Source: RGIG5050 sp045636065
Lineage (GTDB): Bacteria > Verrucomicrobiota > Kiritimatiellia > RFP12 > UBA1067
Length of the DNA: 64,000 nt
Reading direction: 5' to 3'
Assembly (NCBI GenBank): GCA_045636065.1
Contig: JAZTWW010000046.1
Location: 1-64,000 of the forward strand
The position numbers were made by a program, and so were the translations under genes. The notes below the pieces were generated by a model. The model saw only the letters and a list, made by a program, of their open reading frames with translations. It was not told the origin of the DNA and ran no database searches. Shown one piece after another: positions 8,429-16,821 of this stretch. How positions within the stretch are numbered: the first letter of the stretch is position 1; each line of letters starts with the position of its first letter.

Positions 8429-9556
8429 TTATTCTCCTTTGTAGTATTTGAGCCAATGCTCAATTTGTTCTTCCCTCGTAGGCCGATTGGCTGGAGGCCG
8501 ATAAGTCGTAATCCCGCCATTATACATGCCGGAAAGATCCAATGCGGCACCTGCCCATGAAAGGCCGATACCGAATGTCGCCAACACAGTCTTGCCTATC
8601 GTCTTGCCCACCTGATCACACAAGACGGTTACAACAGAGTTAGTTGAATTGTTCGCGTATTTGGAGAATACGTCAATAGGCGTTTTATCAAGAGGTATGC
8701 CTGCCTTGCCAACAATCATCTCAAGTATCTGCTTATTCGCCTGATGTACGGCAAAAAGAGAAACAGCGTCAGTTGTCCATTCAGCTGCAGCCATCGTATC
8801 CATGATAAGTTTTGGTGCGACTTCCATTGTAAACGCAAATACGTCCTCGCCCTTCATCATCGACTGATTCGGAGTCCAGATATTCCCTAACGCATCGGTT
8901 GCGGAGTACTTGAACGTATCCTTGTCATATGGCAAGCGCATACCTCCAAATGGCATAATGAGCTTGTCCCATCCTTTGCCATCGGTACCCAACACAAACG
9001 CACTTCCCCAATCCTCCTCAGTTCTAACAAGAAAAGTAGCCGAGGCCGCGTCGCCAAAAACAGGAGCAGACTTTCTGTTGTCTTGAGTTATTGTATGTGT
9101 AGGCAAATCACCCGCCAGAACAAGGCAATTCCCGACCGCACCCGATTCTATCAGTGCATGAGCATTCCAAAGTGCATACACATATCCAGAACACCCCAGA
9201 TTGACGCTAAAACAGGGAATATCCTGTGATAGCCCCAATCTACCATGTGCGATACAAGCATCCGCTGGAGCGACATAGTCTGGACTCTGATTCACAAAGA
9301 CAAGCGACTCTATTTCTTCACCCTTTACAGATATTTCCGACAAGAGCTTTTCTGCGGCATCAACCGCCAAATCAGTGACTGTAGTCTGCGCATCAGCCAG
9401 ATAACGCCGCCCATAGCCAATCATCTTCTTCTGACGATCCAGTTTCTTCTGGTTCCCGCCAAAATACTTCAACTCATCATCAACATCTATGTAATGTTCT
9501 GGAAGTGATGTCTTCACTCCGAGAATCTTGACATGAGTAAACTTTGACTTGCTCAT
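8429..9556 (-). CDS. 3-oxoacyl-ACP synthase III-like (module 2)
   Basis: A 375-residue thiolase-fold KASIII. NLGCSGYVYAL carries the acylated Cys, VHQAN the His and YANNSTNS the Asn of the Cys-His-Asn triad. FabH-type enzymes condense an acyl-CoA starter with malonyl-ACP. The ATG at 9556 has GAGGTG 8 nt upstream; a GTG at 9571 lies inside that site and is rejected. It is slightly longer than housekeeping FabH because of its N-terminal and C-terminal tails. It shares only the fold and motifs with the other KASIII at 10550-11629, so the two are not a recent duplication. Confidence 0.92.
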   Translation of the reverse strand: MSKSKFTHVKILGVKTSLPEHYIDVDDELKYFGGNQKKLDRQKKMIGYGRRYLADAQTTVTDLAVDAAEKLLSEISVKGEEIESLVFVNQSPDYVAPADACIAHGRLGLSQDIPCFSVNLGCSGYVYALWNAHALIESGAVGNCLVLAGDLPTHTITQDNRKSAPVFGDAASATFLVRTEEDWGSAFVLGTDGKGWDKLIMPFGGMRLPYDKDTFKYSATDALGNIWTPNQSMMKGEDVFAFTMEVAPKLIMDTMAAAEWTTDAVSLFAVHQANKQILEMIVGKAGIPLDKTPIDVFSKYANNSTNSVVTVLCDQVGKTIGKTVLATFGIGLSWAGAALDLSGMYNGGITTYRPPANRPTREEQIEHWLKYYKGE

Positions 9557-9567
9557 ATGTATGCACC

Positions 9568-10317
9568 TCACTTGAATGTCAAATCGCAGGATGCTCCACC
9601 ATCAACCATGACTTGGCTGCCGGTAATCCACCTTGCGGCGTCGGAAAGCAGGAACGCGACCACTCCAGCGACATCCTGTGGCTTTCCTGTACCCATTGGA
9701 TGCCTATGGTTCATTGCAGCAACTGCAATTGGATCATTGAAGATTTCATCCGCCATTTCTGTATGAACTGCTGCGGGGCACACGGTATTGATTCTCACCT
9801 TCGGGGCCAGTTCCACGGCGGAAGCACGGGCATAGGAATTGAGAATTCCCTTGCTTGCACCATAAAGCGACTTCCCTCTCGTCGCCTGCATCGCTGCGAT
9901 ACTAGAAACAAAAACGATACTCTTCATACTGGCACCAGCAACCTTGCGCTTCATAAGGGAACCTGTAAGCAGAATTGCCGATGTCGCATTTGTGTCCATT
10001 ATGCGACGGTAACTGGCAAGATCTATAGTCTTGATAGCAGTTAAGTATACCATCCCGGCGCAATGGACAAACTTTGAGATGCAACATCTGCTCTCCGCAA
10101 CAAACTTCTCAAAGTCTGCTTGAAGCGTATCAACGTTGGACAGGTCATACGTCCAAATAACATGGTTGCCTTTGCCGCAAAGCCGCATAGTCTCTTCCAG
10201 TTTTTGCCTATTGCGTCCATGCAAAATCAAATTATCCGTCTTTGATAATTCCACTGCTATCGCCCGGCCAATGCCAGATGATGCACCTGTTACAAGTGTA
10301 TATGTTAATTCTGACAT
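9568..10317 (-). CDS. SDR oxidoreductase, FabG-like (module 1)
   Basis: A 249-residue SDR with TGASSGIG, HCAG, catalytic Ser in FVSSIAAM, YGASK, and the C-terminal SQVMVDGG typical of FabG. Likely role: reduction of the 3-oxoacyl group on the adjacent carrier protein. The ATG at 10317 lies two bases after the ACP stop, and the next KASIII starts 11 bases after its own stop. Confidence 0.9.
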   Translation of the reverse strand: MSELTYTLVTGASSGIGRAIAVELSKTDNLILHGRNRQKLEETMRLCGKGNHVIWTYDLSNVDTLQADFEKFVAESRCCISKFVHCAGMVYLTAIKTIDLASYRRIMDTNATSAILLTGSLMKRKVAGASMKSIVFVSSIAAMQATRGKSLYGASKGILNSYARASAVELAPKVRINTVCPAAVHTEMADEIFNDPIAVAAMNHRHPMGTGKPQDVAGVVAFLLSDAARWITGSQVMVDGGASCDLTFK

Positions 10318-10319
10318 CG

Positions 10320-10547
10320 TTATTTTGTCCTGTTCTTCTCGAAGAACGCCCAGAGATCCGCGACAGTGGTAAGGCCCTTCACATCAGGGAAGGTCAACGT
10401 AAATCCGAATTTTGAGTCTGCCAATGCGACAATCGAAAGGACCGCCAGCGAATCCCATGAAGCATAATCGCGAAGATTGGCGCCGTCTTCCACGCTCGCC
10501 TCATCAAGAATATTGGCGAGTTCATCAAGGAATGCATGTTTGTCCAT
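10320..10547 (-). CDS. Acyl carrier protein (module 1)
   Basis: A 75-residue ACP with the phosphopantetheine Ser in ASWDSLAVL and an acidic helix 2 (VALADSKFG). It lies between a KASIII (2-bp gap) and an SDR (2-bp gap), which points to dedicated use by these enzymes rather than by general fatty acid synthesis. Confidence 0.92.
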   Translation of the reverse strand: MDKHAFLDELANILDEASVEDGANLRDYASWDSLAVLSIVALADSKFGFTLTFPDVKGLTTVADLWAFFEKNRTK

Positions 10548-10549
10548 TG

Positions 10550-11629
10550 TTATTCTCCTTTGTTTAGGTAGTTTATTGTTTCACAGAAATCAAAGTTACC
10601 ACAGTTCATCACTATGCCACCATAAGTAAGCCCCACGCCAAAGCCCGAGAAACAGACCAATTTCATTTCGCGGCAAAGCGTCTCGGCATCGTTGAGCGCC
10701 ATAGCAGAAGGTATTGTCGCTCCACTGGAGTTGCCATAGTTCTCGACGACATTATTCGGCATCTTATCATAGGGAACATCAAGCTTCTCCGCCAGCTTTT
10801 GCAGCATGAACCTGTTTGGCTGGTGGAAGTAGTACTTGTCGATTCCGGTGAAGTCCGTTCCAGCGTCCTTGACTAGGTCGGAAAGCATAGGCGGCACATC
10901 TGCCATCACGAAATTGAAGACTGCCGTACCGTCCATAACAAGATTGTCAGGTGCGCGTTCGTTTCCTTCCTCGTCCGCCGACATGATTGCGGTCTCTGGT
11001 GTCGAAGGCTGGCGGAAGCCACCGGCAGGGACCTTGAGCGCCATAGAACGCGTACCGTCAAAACGGACATCGGCCACGACATCTCCTGCACCAGAACGAT
11101 TCTCGACAATCGTTATGGTAGCGGCGTCACCGATGAGCGGATAGCTGTTGCGATCCTTAGGCGAGACCTTGCGACTAAGCACATCTGCGTTTACGACCGC
11201 AACCTTGCTTATGCCCTGCTGCTCCAGCAATTGGAACGCCTGCAAAAGGCCAACAACGAAACCGCAGCATCCCTGCGCGATATCCGTGCAGAAGCAGTCA
11301 CGGCGAAGCCCCAACTTGCCATGAAGGATGCATGACGTCGGCGGCATGAAGTGGTCAGGCGAAAGCGTCACATAGACAAGTGCGTCAATCTCCTCTGGCT
11401 TGACATTGCCAACTTCGAACAGATGCCTGAAACCATATTCCGCAAGATCCGAAGCGCACACGCCGTCCCCCACAACACGGTGGGCATTGTAGCCCATGAC
11501 CATCGCCAACTTGCGTGAACGGTTTTCAGGGGCGTTGAACAGCTTCATGTCGTCTACGAACAGGCGTTTCTGTTCGGGGACGACGACCATCATGCCAGTT
11601 ATGGCCTTATCCTTGAATTTGAACTTCAT
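10550..11629 (-). CDS. 3-oxoacyl-ACP synthase III-like (module 1)
   Basis: A 359-residue KASIII with IAQGCCGFVVGL (active-site Cys), YYFHQPNRFM (His) and NYGNSSGATIP (Asn). FHQPN rather than VHQAN and the doubled Cys mark a divergent branch, closer to KASIII proteins of secondary-metabolite and glycan loci than to housekeeping FabH. Its ATG overlaps the upstream ACP stop by 4 nt. With the following ACP and SDR it forms the first of two KASIII-ACP-SDR modules. Confidence 0.92.
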   Translation of the reverse strand: MKFKFKDKAITGMMVVVPEQKRLFVDDMKLFNAPENRSRKLAMVMGYNAHRVVGDGVCASDLAEYGFRHLFEVGNVKPEEIDALVYVTLSPDHFMPPTSCILHGKLGLRRDCFCTDIAQGCCGFVVGLLQAFQLLEQQGISKVAVVNADVLSRKVSPKDRNSYPLIGDAATITIVENRSGAGDVVADVRFDGTRSMALKVPAGGFRQPSTPETAIMSADEEGNERAPDNLVMDGTAVFNFVMADVPPMLSDLVKDAGTDFTGIDKYYFHQPNRFMLQKLAEKLDVPYDKMPNNVVENYGNSSGATIPSAMALNDAETLCREMKLVCFSGFGVGLTYGGIVMNCGNFDFCETINYLNKGE

Positions 11630-11856
11630 CTTTTCTTCGACCTCTGAACTAGTGCCTCTATTGATTCGACGTTGGCGAAGTTCTCCGGCAGTATGTCCGT
11701 GCCATCGATCTTTATTGAAAAGCGCTCGTCAAGCGTAGAGACAAGCGTCATAAGGTCAAAGGAATCGAGCATCCCCTCGTCGAAGAAGTTCTCGACCCCC
11801 TCGAACTCGAATTCGGGACGGATCTCCTTCAGGATCTCTACAATCTGCTTCTGCAT
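11626..11856 (-). CDS. Acyl carrier protein (loading carrier?)
   Basis: A 76-residue ACP with GMLDSFDLM as the phosphopantetheine site. DSF replaces DSL, as in many D-alanine or amino-acid carrier proteins. It is the ACP nearest the AMP-ligase and GNAT genes, so it is the best candidate for the carrier loaded by the ligase. It overlaps KASIII by 4 nt and the GNAT gene by one base. Confidence 0.9.
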   Translation of the reverse strand: MQKQIVEILKEIRPEFEFEGVENFFDEGMLDSFDLMTLVSTLDERFSIKIDGTDILPENFANVESIEALVQRSKKR

Positions 11857-12698
11857 TACGCATTTACCTTTCCGTTGTTTTGCCCATAGGCAAATACCGT
11901 ATCTTTCAGTTCCTCAAATTCAAAGCCGTAGTGCCTATAGCGCTTGATGGCATTTTCGTTGTCGGCCTTAACCCAGAAATACTGACGCTTGGTGTTCGCT
12001 CCTGCAGCAAACATCGAGCGCATCAACCGACCTCCAACTCCATTGCCGCGAGCGCCAGGCGAAACAAACCAATACCGCAGGTATAGCGCAGCGGGTGAAA
12101 GGTCGAAGATGACGAAACCTTCTATGTCATTTGCCGCTCCACTACGTGCGACAAGAATCGACTGCGCCGCAATCCAATCCTGGACTTCTGCCAGGCAGGG
12201 TATCTGCTCCTCCTCCGCAATGAAGTTACCGGTCAAAAGCCGGTGTATTGCGGGGGCATCGGACTGCTTTGCGACTTCTATTCCCATTTCTGCGCAATAC
12301 CTGATGCCTGGCGTCCGCCGCGACATGCGCTGTAGTACTGTAAGGTGAGCAAAACCCATGTTTTTGAACACCCTCTCCATTGGCTCACGCAAGGCGTTGC
12401 GCCCTAGGACATCCACCACCATCCGAACCGAACCATTAACCGAGATAAGCGACGATACATCTTTTGCCAGTGATTCGACATCTGCCGACAGGAAATAGAT
12501 GCTGCTGAAGCCTTCCTGACGGCGCATCAGGAATGTAGACCCGCCTAGTTCTACATAAGAGAACGTTCCGCTTTCGCACCACCTTGTCATGCGTTTCTCG
12601 TCAGGGAAGAAGTTGGACACCATCCGTCCCTTGTCGCGTGACTCAGCCACGCAACTGGCAACCTCTTCCCATGTGCGGAAATTTGTCATGTCAGCCAT
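11856..12698 (-). CDS. GNAT acetyltransferase-like protein
   Basis: A 280-residue protein. The C-terminal half is a GNAT domain: VSPGARGNGVGGRLM is motif A (acetyl-CoA pyrophosphate binding), followed by ADNENAIKRYRHYGFE, motif B. The N-terminal 130 residues look like a second, degenerate GNAT-like or substrate-binding half. It overlaps the AMP-ligase gene by 8 nt. A plausible role is N-acylation of a carrier-bound amino acid or of an amino sugar; acyl-ACP rather than acyl-CoA could be the donor. Confidence 0.82.
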   Translation of the reverse strand: MADMTNFRTWEEVASCVAESRDKGRMVSNFFPDEKRMTRWCESGTFSYVELGGSTFLMRRQEGFSSIYFLSADVESLAKDVSSLISVNGSVRMVVDVLGRNALREPMERVFKNMGFAHLTVLQRMSRRTPGIRYCAEMGIEVAKQSDAPAIHRLLTGNFIAEEEQIPCLAEVQDWIAAQSILVARSGAANDIEGFVIFDLSPAALYLRYWFVSPGARGNGVGGRLMRSMFAAGANTKRQYFWVKADNENAIKRYRHYGFEFEELKDTVFAYGQNNGKVNA

Positions 12699-14220
12699 TA
12701 ACCTGCCTATTCAGCAACGCGCGGTCGATCTTGCCAGTACCGCCACGAGGCAGCTCGGCAAGGCGACGGAAATCCGATGGAATCATGTACTTCGGAAGTA
12801 TCTGCCCTATTGCCTTGCGGAACTCCGCAGGGGTAATCTCGCGCTCACACTCGTAGAAGAACACTATAACCTTCTCCGCCTTGTTGTACACGATGCAGCC
12901 ATTCGGCACAAGCTTGAGCGTATTGATGATTACATGCTCTATCTCTCCCAGTTCTATCCGGTAGCCGGAGTGCTTTATGAGCGTATCCTTGCGTCCCTTG
13001 AACATGATCTCGCCGCGCTCGTTGCGTGAAACGATGTCACCGGTTCGATATATGATTTCTGGATAGGCCGTGTTAAGCGGATTCTGCGTGAACGCCGCCG
13101 CCGTCTTCTCCGGATTGTTATAATAGCCCATGGCCAGCGAAGTGCCGCGTACGCAAAGCTCGCCCTCTTCATCACACTGCGCGGGCCTGTCCTCGGAATT
13201 GAGAATAAGGATATCCGAATTGCGGCAGGGGAATCCGATTGGCAGTGGCTCATCGTCCCGGAAGTCGCGCGTAACCTCAAACCATGTGCAGTCGAGTGTG
13301 ATTTCGATTGGCCCATATAGGTTGACAAACCGCGCCCACGGGAGATTGCGCTTCCAGACATTGAACTGCTTTGTCGGGAACACCTCCCCGGCGAACCACA
13401 CCATCTTAAGGTCTGGAAGAGGCATCTTCTCAAGAAGCCCCATGTTCGCCATGTTGACCATGATCGTTGGCACCCAGAATATCCAAGACACCCTCTCCTT
13501 CTTAAGAAGTTCAAGTATCTTGACCGGGAACATCGCCCAGCTGTCCGGAATGAGAACCATTGTCGCCCGCTTAGCGACCAAGAGGCACAGTTCAAAACTG
13601 TATATGTCGAAAATGACTGGGGAAAGAGAGCCAACGACAAGTCCATCCTCCAACTGCCATGTCTCAAACGCGCACTCCATGAAATCGAAGAAGCTGCGAT
13701 GGTTCAAGACTACACACTTGGGTGTCCCTGTAGAACCAGAGGTATTGATGAGGCAAAGCGGGTCGGTATCTATACCCTGTTCTATGATTGCATTCAAGCG
13801 CCCGTCTGCACCATCCTGCAACTCTAGCCTGTCGAGGTCTTCCGTAAGGACAACAGGCACATCGCCAGCAATAGGCTCGATGATGCCACGATACCTGGCG
13901 TTCGTGATGATTGCCAGTGGCTGCGCCTGCTTCAGCACATTAGCAAGACGCTCCGGCGGCGTCTTGACATCCATGTTCATGTATGCGTTCCCGGAATGGA
14001 TGATGGCAAGGTCGGCCACAATTGTATGGATGCACTTTGGCAGAAACACCGCTACCGGGCGCCGTGTCGTCTTATATGTAGACGCGAGCCAATCGGCTAT
14101 CTTGGACTCGGAAGCCCGGACCGCCAAAAATGTGGTGCTTTGGTCTCCATCCCTGACAGCTATAGCGTCAGGGTGTGCCTCTACCGTCGCAATAAAATCC
14201 TGTATGAGATTCGTTCTCAT
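12691..14220 (-). CDS. AMP-forming acyl/amino-acid ligase, DltA-like
   Basis: A 509-residue adenylate-forming enzyme: TSGSTGTPKCV (P-loop, about 165), NLYGPIEIT (A5), YRTGD (A7), GYRIELGEIE (A8) and PRGGTGKIDR (A10 Lys). Length and lack of condensation or carrier domains match stand-alone ligases such as DltA, which activate an amino acid or carboxylate and load a separate carrier. Three carriers are encoded just downstream. The ATG at 14220 overlaps the deacetylase gene by 4 nt. The substrate cannot be read without modelling the pocket. Confidence 0.9.
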   Translation of the reverse strand: MRTNLIQDFIATVEAHPDAIAVRDGDQSTTFLAVRASESKIADWLASTYKTTRRPVAVFLPKCIHTIVADLAIIHSGNAYMNMDVKTPPERLANVLKQAQPLAIITNARYRGIIEPIAGDVPVVLTEDLDRLELQDGADGRLNAIIEQGIDTDPLCLINTSGSTGTPKCVVLNHRSFFDFMECAFETWQLEDGLVVGSLSPVIFDIYSFELCLLVAKRATMVLIPDSWAMFPVKILELLKKERVSWIFWVPTIMVNMANMGLLEKMPLPDLKMVWFAGEVFPTKQFNVWKRNLPWARFVNLYGPIEITLDCTWFEVTRDFRDDEPLPIGFPCRNSDILILNSEDRPAQCDEEGELCVRGTSLAMGYYNNPEKTAAAFTQNPLNTAYPEIIYRTGDIVSRNERGEIMFKGRKDTLIKHSGYRIELGEIEHVIINTLKLVPNGCIVYNKAEKVIVFFYECEREITPAEFRKAIGQILPKYMIPSDFRRLAELPRGGTGKIDRALLNRQVNG

Positions 14221-15017
14221 TGATTCTCCACGTAGTTGAGTTTATTAAAGTTCGCCAATTCAATATCTTGCAGTTCGCATCTTTCCCTGCAAACAGAAAA
14301 ACACTCTTCCGTGTCAATTCTACGCCACGGCTCGTCAACTCCAGGGTGGACACCTATTTCCGTCACGCCGTCAGGCAATGAATCGACGGCCTTTGAGAAC
14401 CATTCCGGATCGCTGGTATGTCCAGCATTCATAAGGAAATGATCTGTCGTCTTGAATCCTGCCTTGTCAATGCGGTTCTGCATTGGCCCATTTATGACGC
14501 GCGACAAAAGACCCAACTTCCCTCCTACAACAGCCAAATCCTGGCACCGCCTGACCTTTGTGAACCCCAACTCTTCCTTCAACGCTGCCAAAGCTTTGAG
14601 GCTTTGAGGGAGCCTGTGGTTATGCCCATGTCCGTCTACATGAGAAATTGGAACCCCTGCATTCTTTAGCGCAAGATATTGCGCGCGCATCTCTCGCTTG
14701 AGGTCTTCAACCTTTATCAACCCGGCAAAATTCCTCACAATGAACTTACGCGTCTGCCAAAGCCGTCCAGTAGACGGGTCGATCATACTCGGTATCTCTT
14801 CCGGCCTGCACATCGGTATTTCATCGACCAGATAGAAATGCACCCCGAATGAAAACTGCTGGTGGGATTTGGCATATTCAACCGCCTTTGCAACAGCTGG
14901 CATTCCTGCCATGAGTGTTGCACTCGTTATGGCGCCACACTCAAATCCCCTAATCGTCCACTCAACTGTGTGATCACTCAGTCCAAAGTCATCTGCGTTT
15001 ATAATTAACCGTCTCAT
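14217..15017 (-). CDS. YdjC/ChbG-type carbohydrate deacetylase
   Basis: A 266-residue protein of the YdjC family, which removes N-acetyl groups from amino sugars with a metal. NADDFGLSD holds the catalytic Asp and metal-binding Asp, SHVDGHGHNH the His ligands, and EIGVHPG the distal His. I use the ATG at 15017; a TTG at 15029 overlapping the LicD stop is possible. Next to an acyl ligase and acyltransferases, it may free a sugar amine for re-acylation. Confidence 0.88.
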   Translation of the reverse strand: MRRLIINADDFGLSDHTVEWTIRGFECGAITSATLMAGMPAVAKAVEYAKSHQQFSFGVHFYLVDEIPMCRPEEIPSMIDPSTGRLWQTRKFIVRNFAGLIKVEDLKREMRAQYLALKNAGVPISHVDGHGHNHRLPQSLKALAALKEELGFTKVRRCQDLAVVGGKLGLLSRVINGPMQNRIDKAGFKTTDHFLMNAGHTSDPEWFSKAVDSLPDGVTEIGVHPGVDEPWRRIDTEECFSVCRERCELQDIELANFNKLNYVENQ

Positions 15018-15025
15018 AGACAGAC

Positions 15026-15772
15026 TCAATCCATCGCAATCGCTTCTTCTTCCGTAAGCCTATGGGCAAAATATGGAGACTCTACATGCGGTATCATATC
15101 TGACCTGAAATTAGGATCATACTTTCGCCAAGGTCCATATTCATCATCAAGAATGGCCTCAGCATTTTCAGGGATGTCGACAGTGACACCATGAACAACC
15201 ATTTCTTTTATGCCCGTCGGCGCAGAAAATTGAAACTCCAATGCAGAATTGTCTCGCGGTGTTGGATAGTTGCGACCCTTAAACCAGCGCAAGTACCGAA
15301 CTGTGAGCTTCTTTTGCGTATCATCCAGATACTCGCTCTGAAATACATCCATTGACAAATCAACCTTAGGGTCCATCACCGTAAACTCCAACATCCGCCC
15401 CTGAAACTTATAGGCATATACAAAACGATATCCTTCAGATAGAAATCCTCTTAGAGCATTGGCAAGCGAGCCGTATTCTGGCAAAACAGAGAAATCAAAA
15501 TCGGCATCCCCTTTTATAAAACCACCATCACGAACAAAACCAAGCAACGTCCCCGCATCGCAATAATATGGTATGCGATGCTTCATGAACACGGAATGTG
15601 CTCTCGCAAGGATATCATATCCGTGTTCACTCATCAGCTTCCTTGCCTTAGGCAGCCGATAACTTAGCCAAATCGGCTTGAGGATCTTAATGTACACTTT
15701 TTCCCCAAGCCACGTCTTCTTGAGGATATTTTTCAACAAGTCGTTGATTTGAAGTACAATTGGTTTCTTCAT
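15026..15772 (-). CDS. LicD family phosphotransferase
   Basis: A 248-residue LicD-fold (fukutin-type nucleotidyltransferase-like) protein: YYCDAGTLLGFVRDGGFI followed by DADFDFSVL, the acidic metal site. LicD enzymes move a phosphorylated group (phosphocholine in pneumococcus) from a CDP carrier to a glycan. Its gene directly follows a cytidylyltransferase gene (3-bp gap), which could supply the CDP donor. It resembles the LicD at 23932 (same GTLLGFVRDGGFI). Confidence 0.88.
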   Translation of the reverse strand: MKKPIVLQINDLLKNILKKTWLGEKVYIKILKPIWLSYRLPKARKLMSEHGYDILARAHSVFMKHRIPYYCDAGTLLGFVRDGGFIKGDADFDFSVLPEYGSLANALRGFLSEGYRFVYAYKFQGRMLEFTVMDPKVDLSMDVFQSEYLDDTQKKLTVRYLRWFKGRNYPTPRDNSALEFQFSAPTGIKEMVVHGVTVDIPENAEAILDDEYGPWRKYDPNFRSDMIPHVESPYFAHRLTEEEAIAMD

Positions 15773-15774
15773 AG

Positions 15775-16206
15775 TTAAAGGTCTTTAATTATTGCTTTCA
15801 AAACCGTAGTGGAAATCCCTTCCGTTCGTGGCAGGGTCACGACTTCCTTGCCATTCTCTCCACACCACATGAACAACTTCTGAAACCTCTCGTTCGTATG
15901 TTCAGGACCGACAACAAGAATGTCAAAGTCAACATCCTTAACTGCATCGACACCGACAACATCGTACGGTATCGCCTTATCAACAGTCCGCAGAGTTTCG
16001 ATCATCTTCTGCCGCGTCGAGAAGTCATACACCCTCTTGCAGCCCTTCTTGTATTTCTCAATCATCTCATCTACCTGAAGCATCACATAGATCTTGCCGC
16101 TCTCGCCGACGAGCTCTCTGATTCTCCTGAACAGCTCAAAATGCCCAAAGTGGAGCAAGTCAAAGACACCAAATGTAATGGCCGTCTTGCCATTGTAGTT
16201 ACTCAT
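15775..16206 (-). CDS. Glycerol-3-phosphate cytidylyltransferase-like (TagD type)
   Basis: A 143-residue cytidylyltransferase: HFGH at 19-22 is the HxGH nucleotide-binding motif, and RTEGISTT matches the RTxGISTT signature of TagD. It likely makes a CDP-activated alcohol phosphate for the LicD encoded next. The ATG overlaps the thrH stop by 4 nt. Confidence 0.88.
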   Translation of the reverse strand: MSNYNGKTAITFGVFDLLHFGHFELFRRIRELVGESGKIYVMLQVDEMIEKYKKGCKRVYDFSTRQKMIETLRTVDKAIPYDVVGVDAVKDVDFDILVVGPEHTNERFQKLFMWCGENGKEVVTLPRTEGISTTVLKAIIKDL

Positions 16207-16811
16207 TTATGCATTGCCTCCGTTATTGCATCATACAGCTCGTCATACTCCTCCAGTGCCACAACATCAGGATTCTCGGCTCTTATCTTCTCCGGAGCAC
16301 GGAAGAGGAACCCCGCCTTTGACGCACGAATCATCTCAAGATCGTTGTAACCATCACCTGCGGCAATCGTCTCAACGCCCATACAAGACTGCAATCCCCT
16401 TACCGTGTCGCGCTTGGTATGCGCCGAGCGGAGACTATACCCAATCATGTAACCATCGGCATCAACTTCCACGTCATTGTGAAATAGCGTTGGCCAACCC
16501 AACTTACGCATCAATGGACGACCAAAGATATCGAACGTATCGGAGACAACCACAACCTGACAAACCTCACGAAGCCGTGCGATAAACTCCCTTGCACCGT
16601 CGAACGGTTCGATAGTGTTGATTACCTCGACCACCTTATCGATTGTGAATCCGTATTTCCTCATAAGGTCAATGCGATAATGCATCAACTTGTCGAAATC
16701 AGGCTCATCGCGTGTGGTACGCTTGAAATCTGGGATGCCCACTTTGTCGGCAAACGCAATCCAATTTTCAGGCGTCAATACCCCTTCCATATCAAGACAC
16801 ACTATTGTCAT
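16203..16811 (-). CDS. thrH: ThrH-like HAD phosphatase/phosphotransferase
   Basis: A 202-residue HAD enzyme, the length of Pseudomonas ThrH. CLDMEGVLTPENWIAFA is the ThrH form of motif I (Asp nucleophile, Glu in place of the usual second Asp spacing), VVSDTF is motif II and AAGDGYNDL motif III. ThrH is a phosphoserine phosphatase that can also pass the phosphate to homoserine. Here, between a GT4 and a cytidylyltransferase, it may act on a different small phosphate ester for glycan decoration. The ATG is at 16811. Confidence 0.85.
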   Translation of the reverse strand: MTIVCLDMEGVLTPENWIAFADKVGIPDFKRTTRDEPDFDKLMHYRIDLMRKYGFTIDKVVEVINTIEPFDGAREFIARLREVCQVVVVSDTFDIFGRPLMRKLGWPTLFHNDVEVDADGYMIGYSLRSAHTKRDTVRGLQSCMGVETIAAGDGYNDLEMIRASKAGFLFRAPEKIRAENPDVVALEEYDELYDAITEAMHK

Positions 16812-16821
16812 CGCCTTATCC

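Noticed and set aside
12691..14220. Nonribosomal peptide synthetase module
   Set aside because: Only a stand-alone adenylation enzyme is present; there are no condensation, fused carrier or thioesterase domains.
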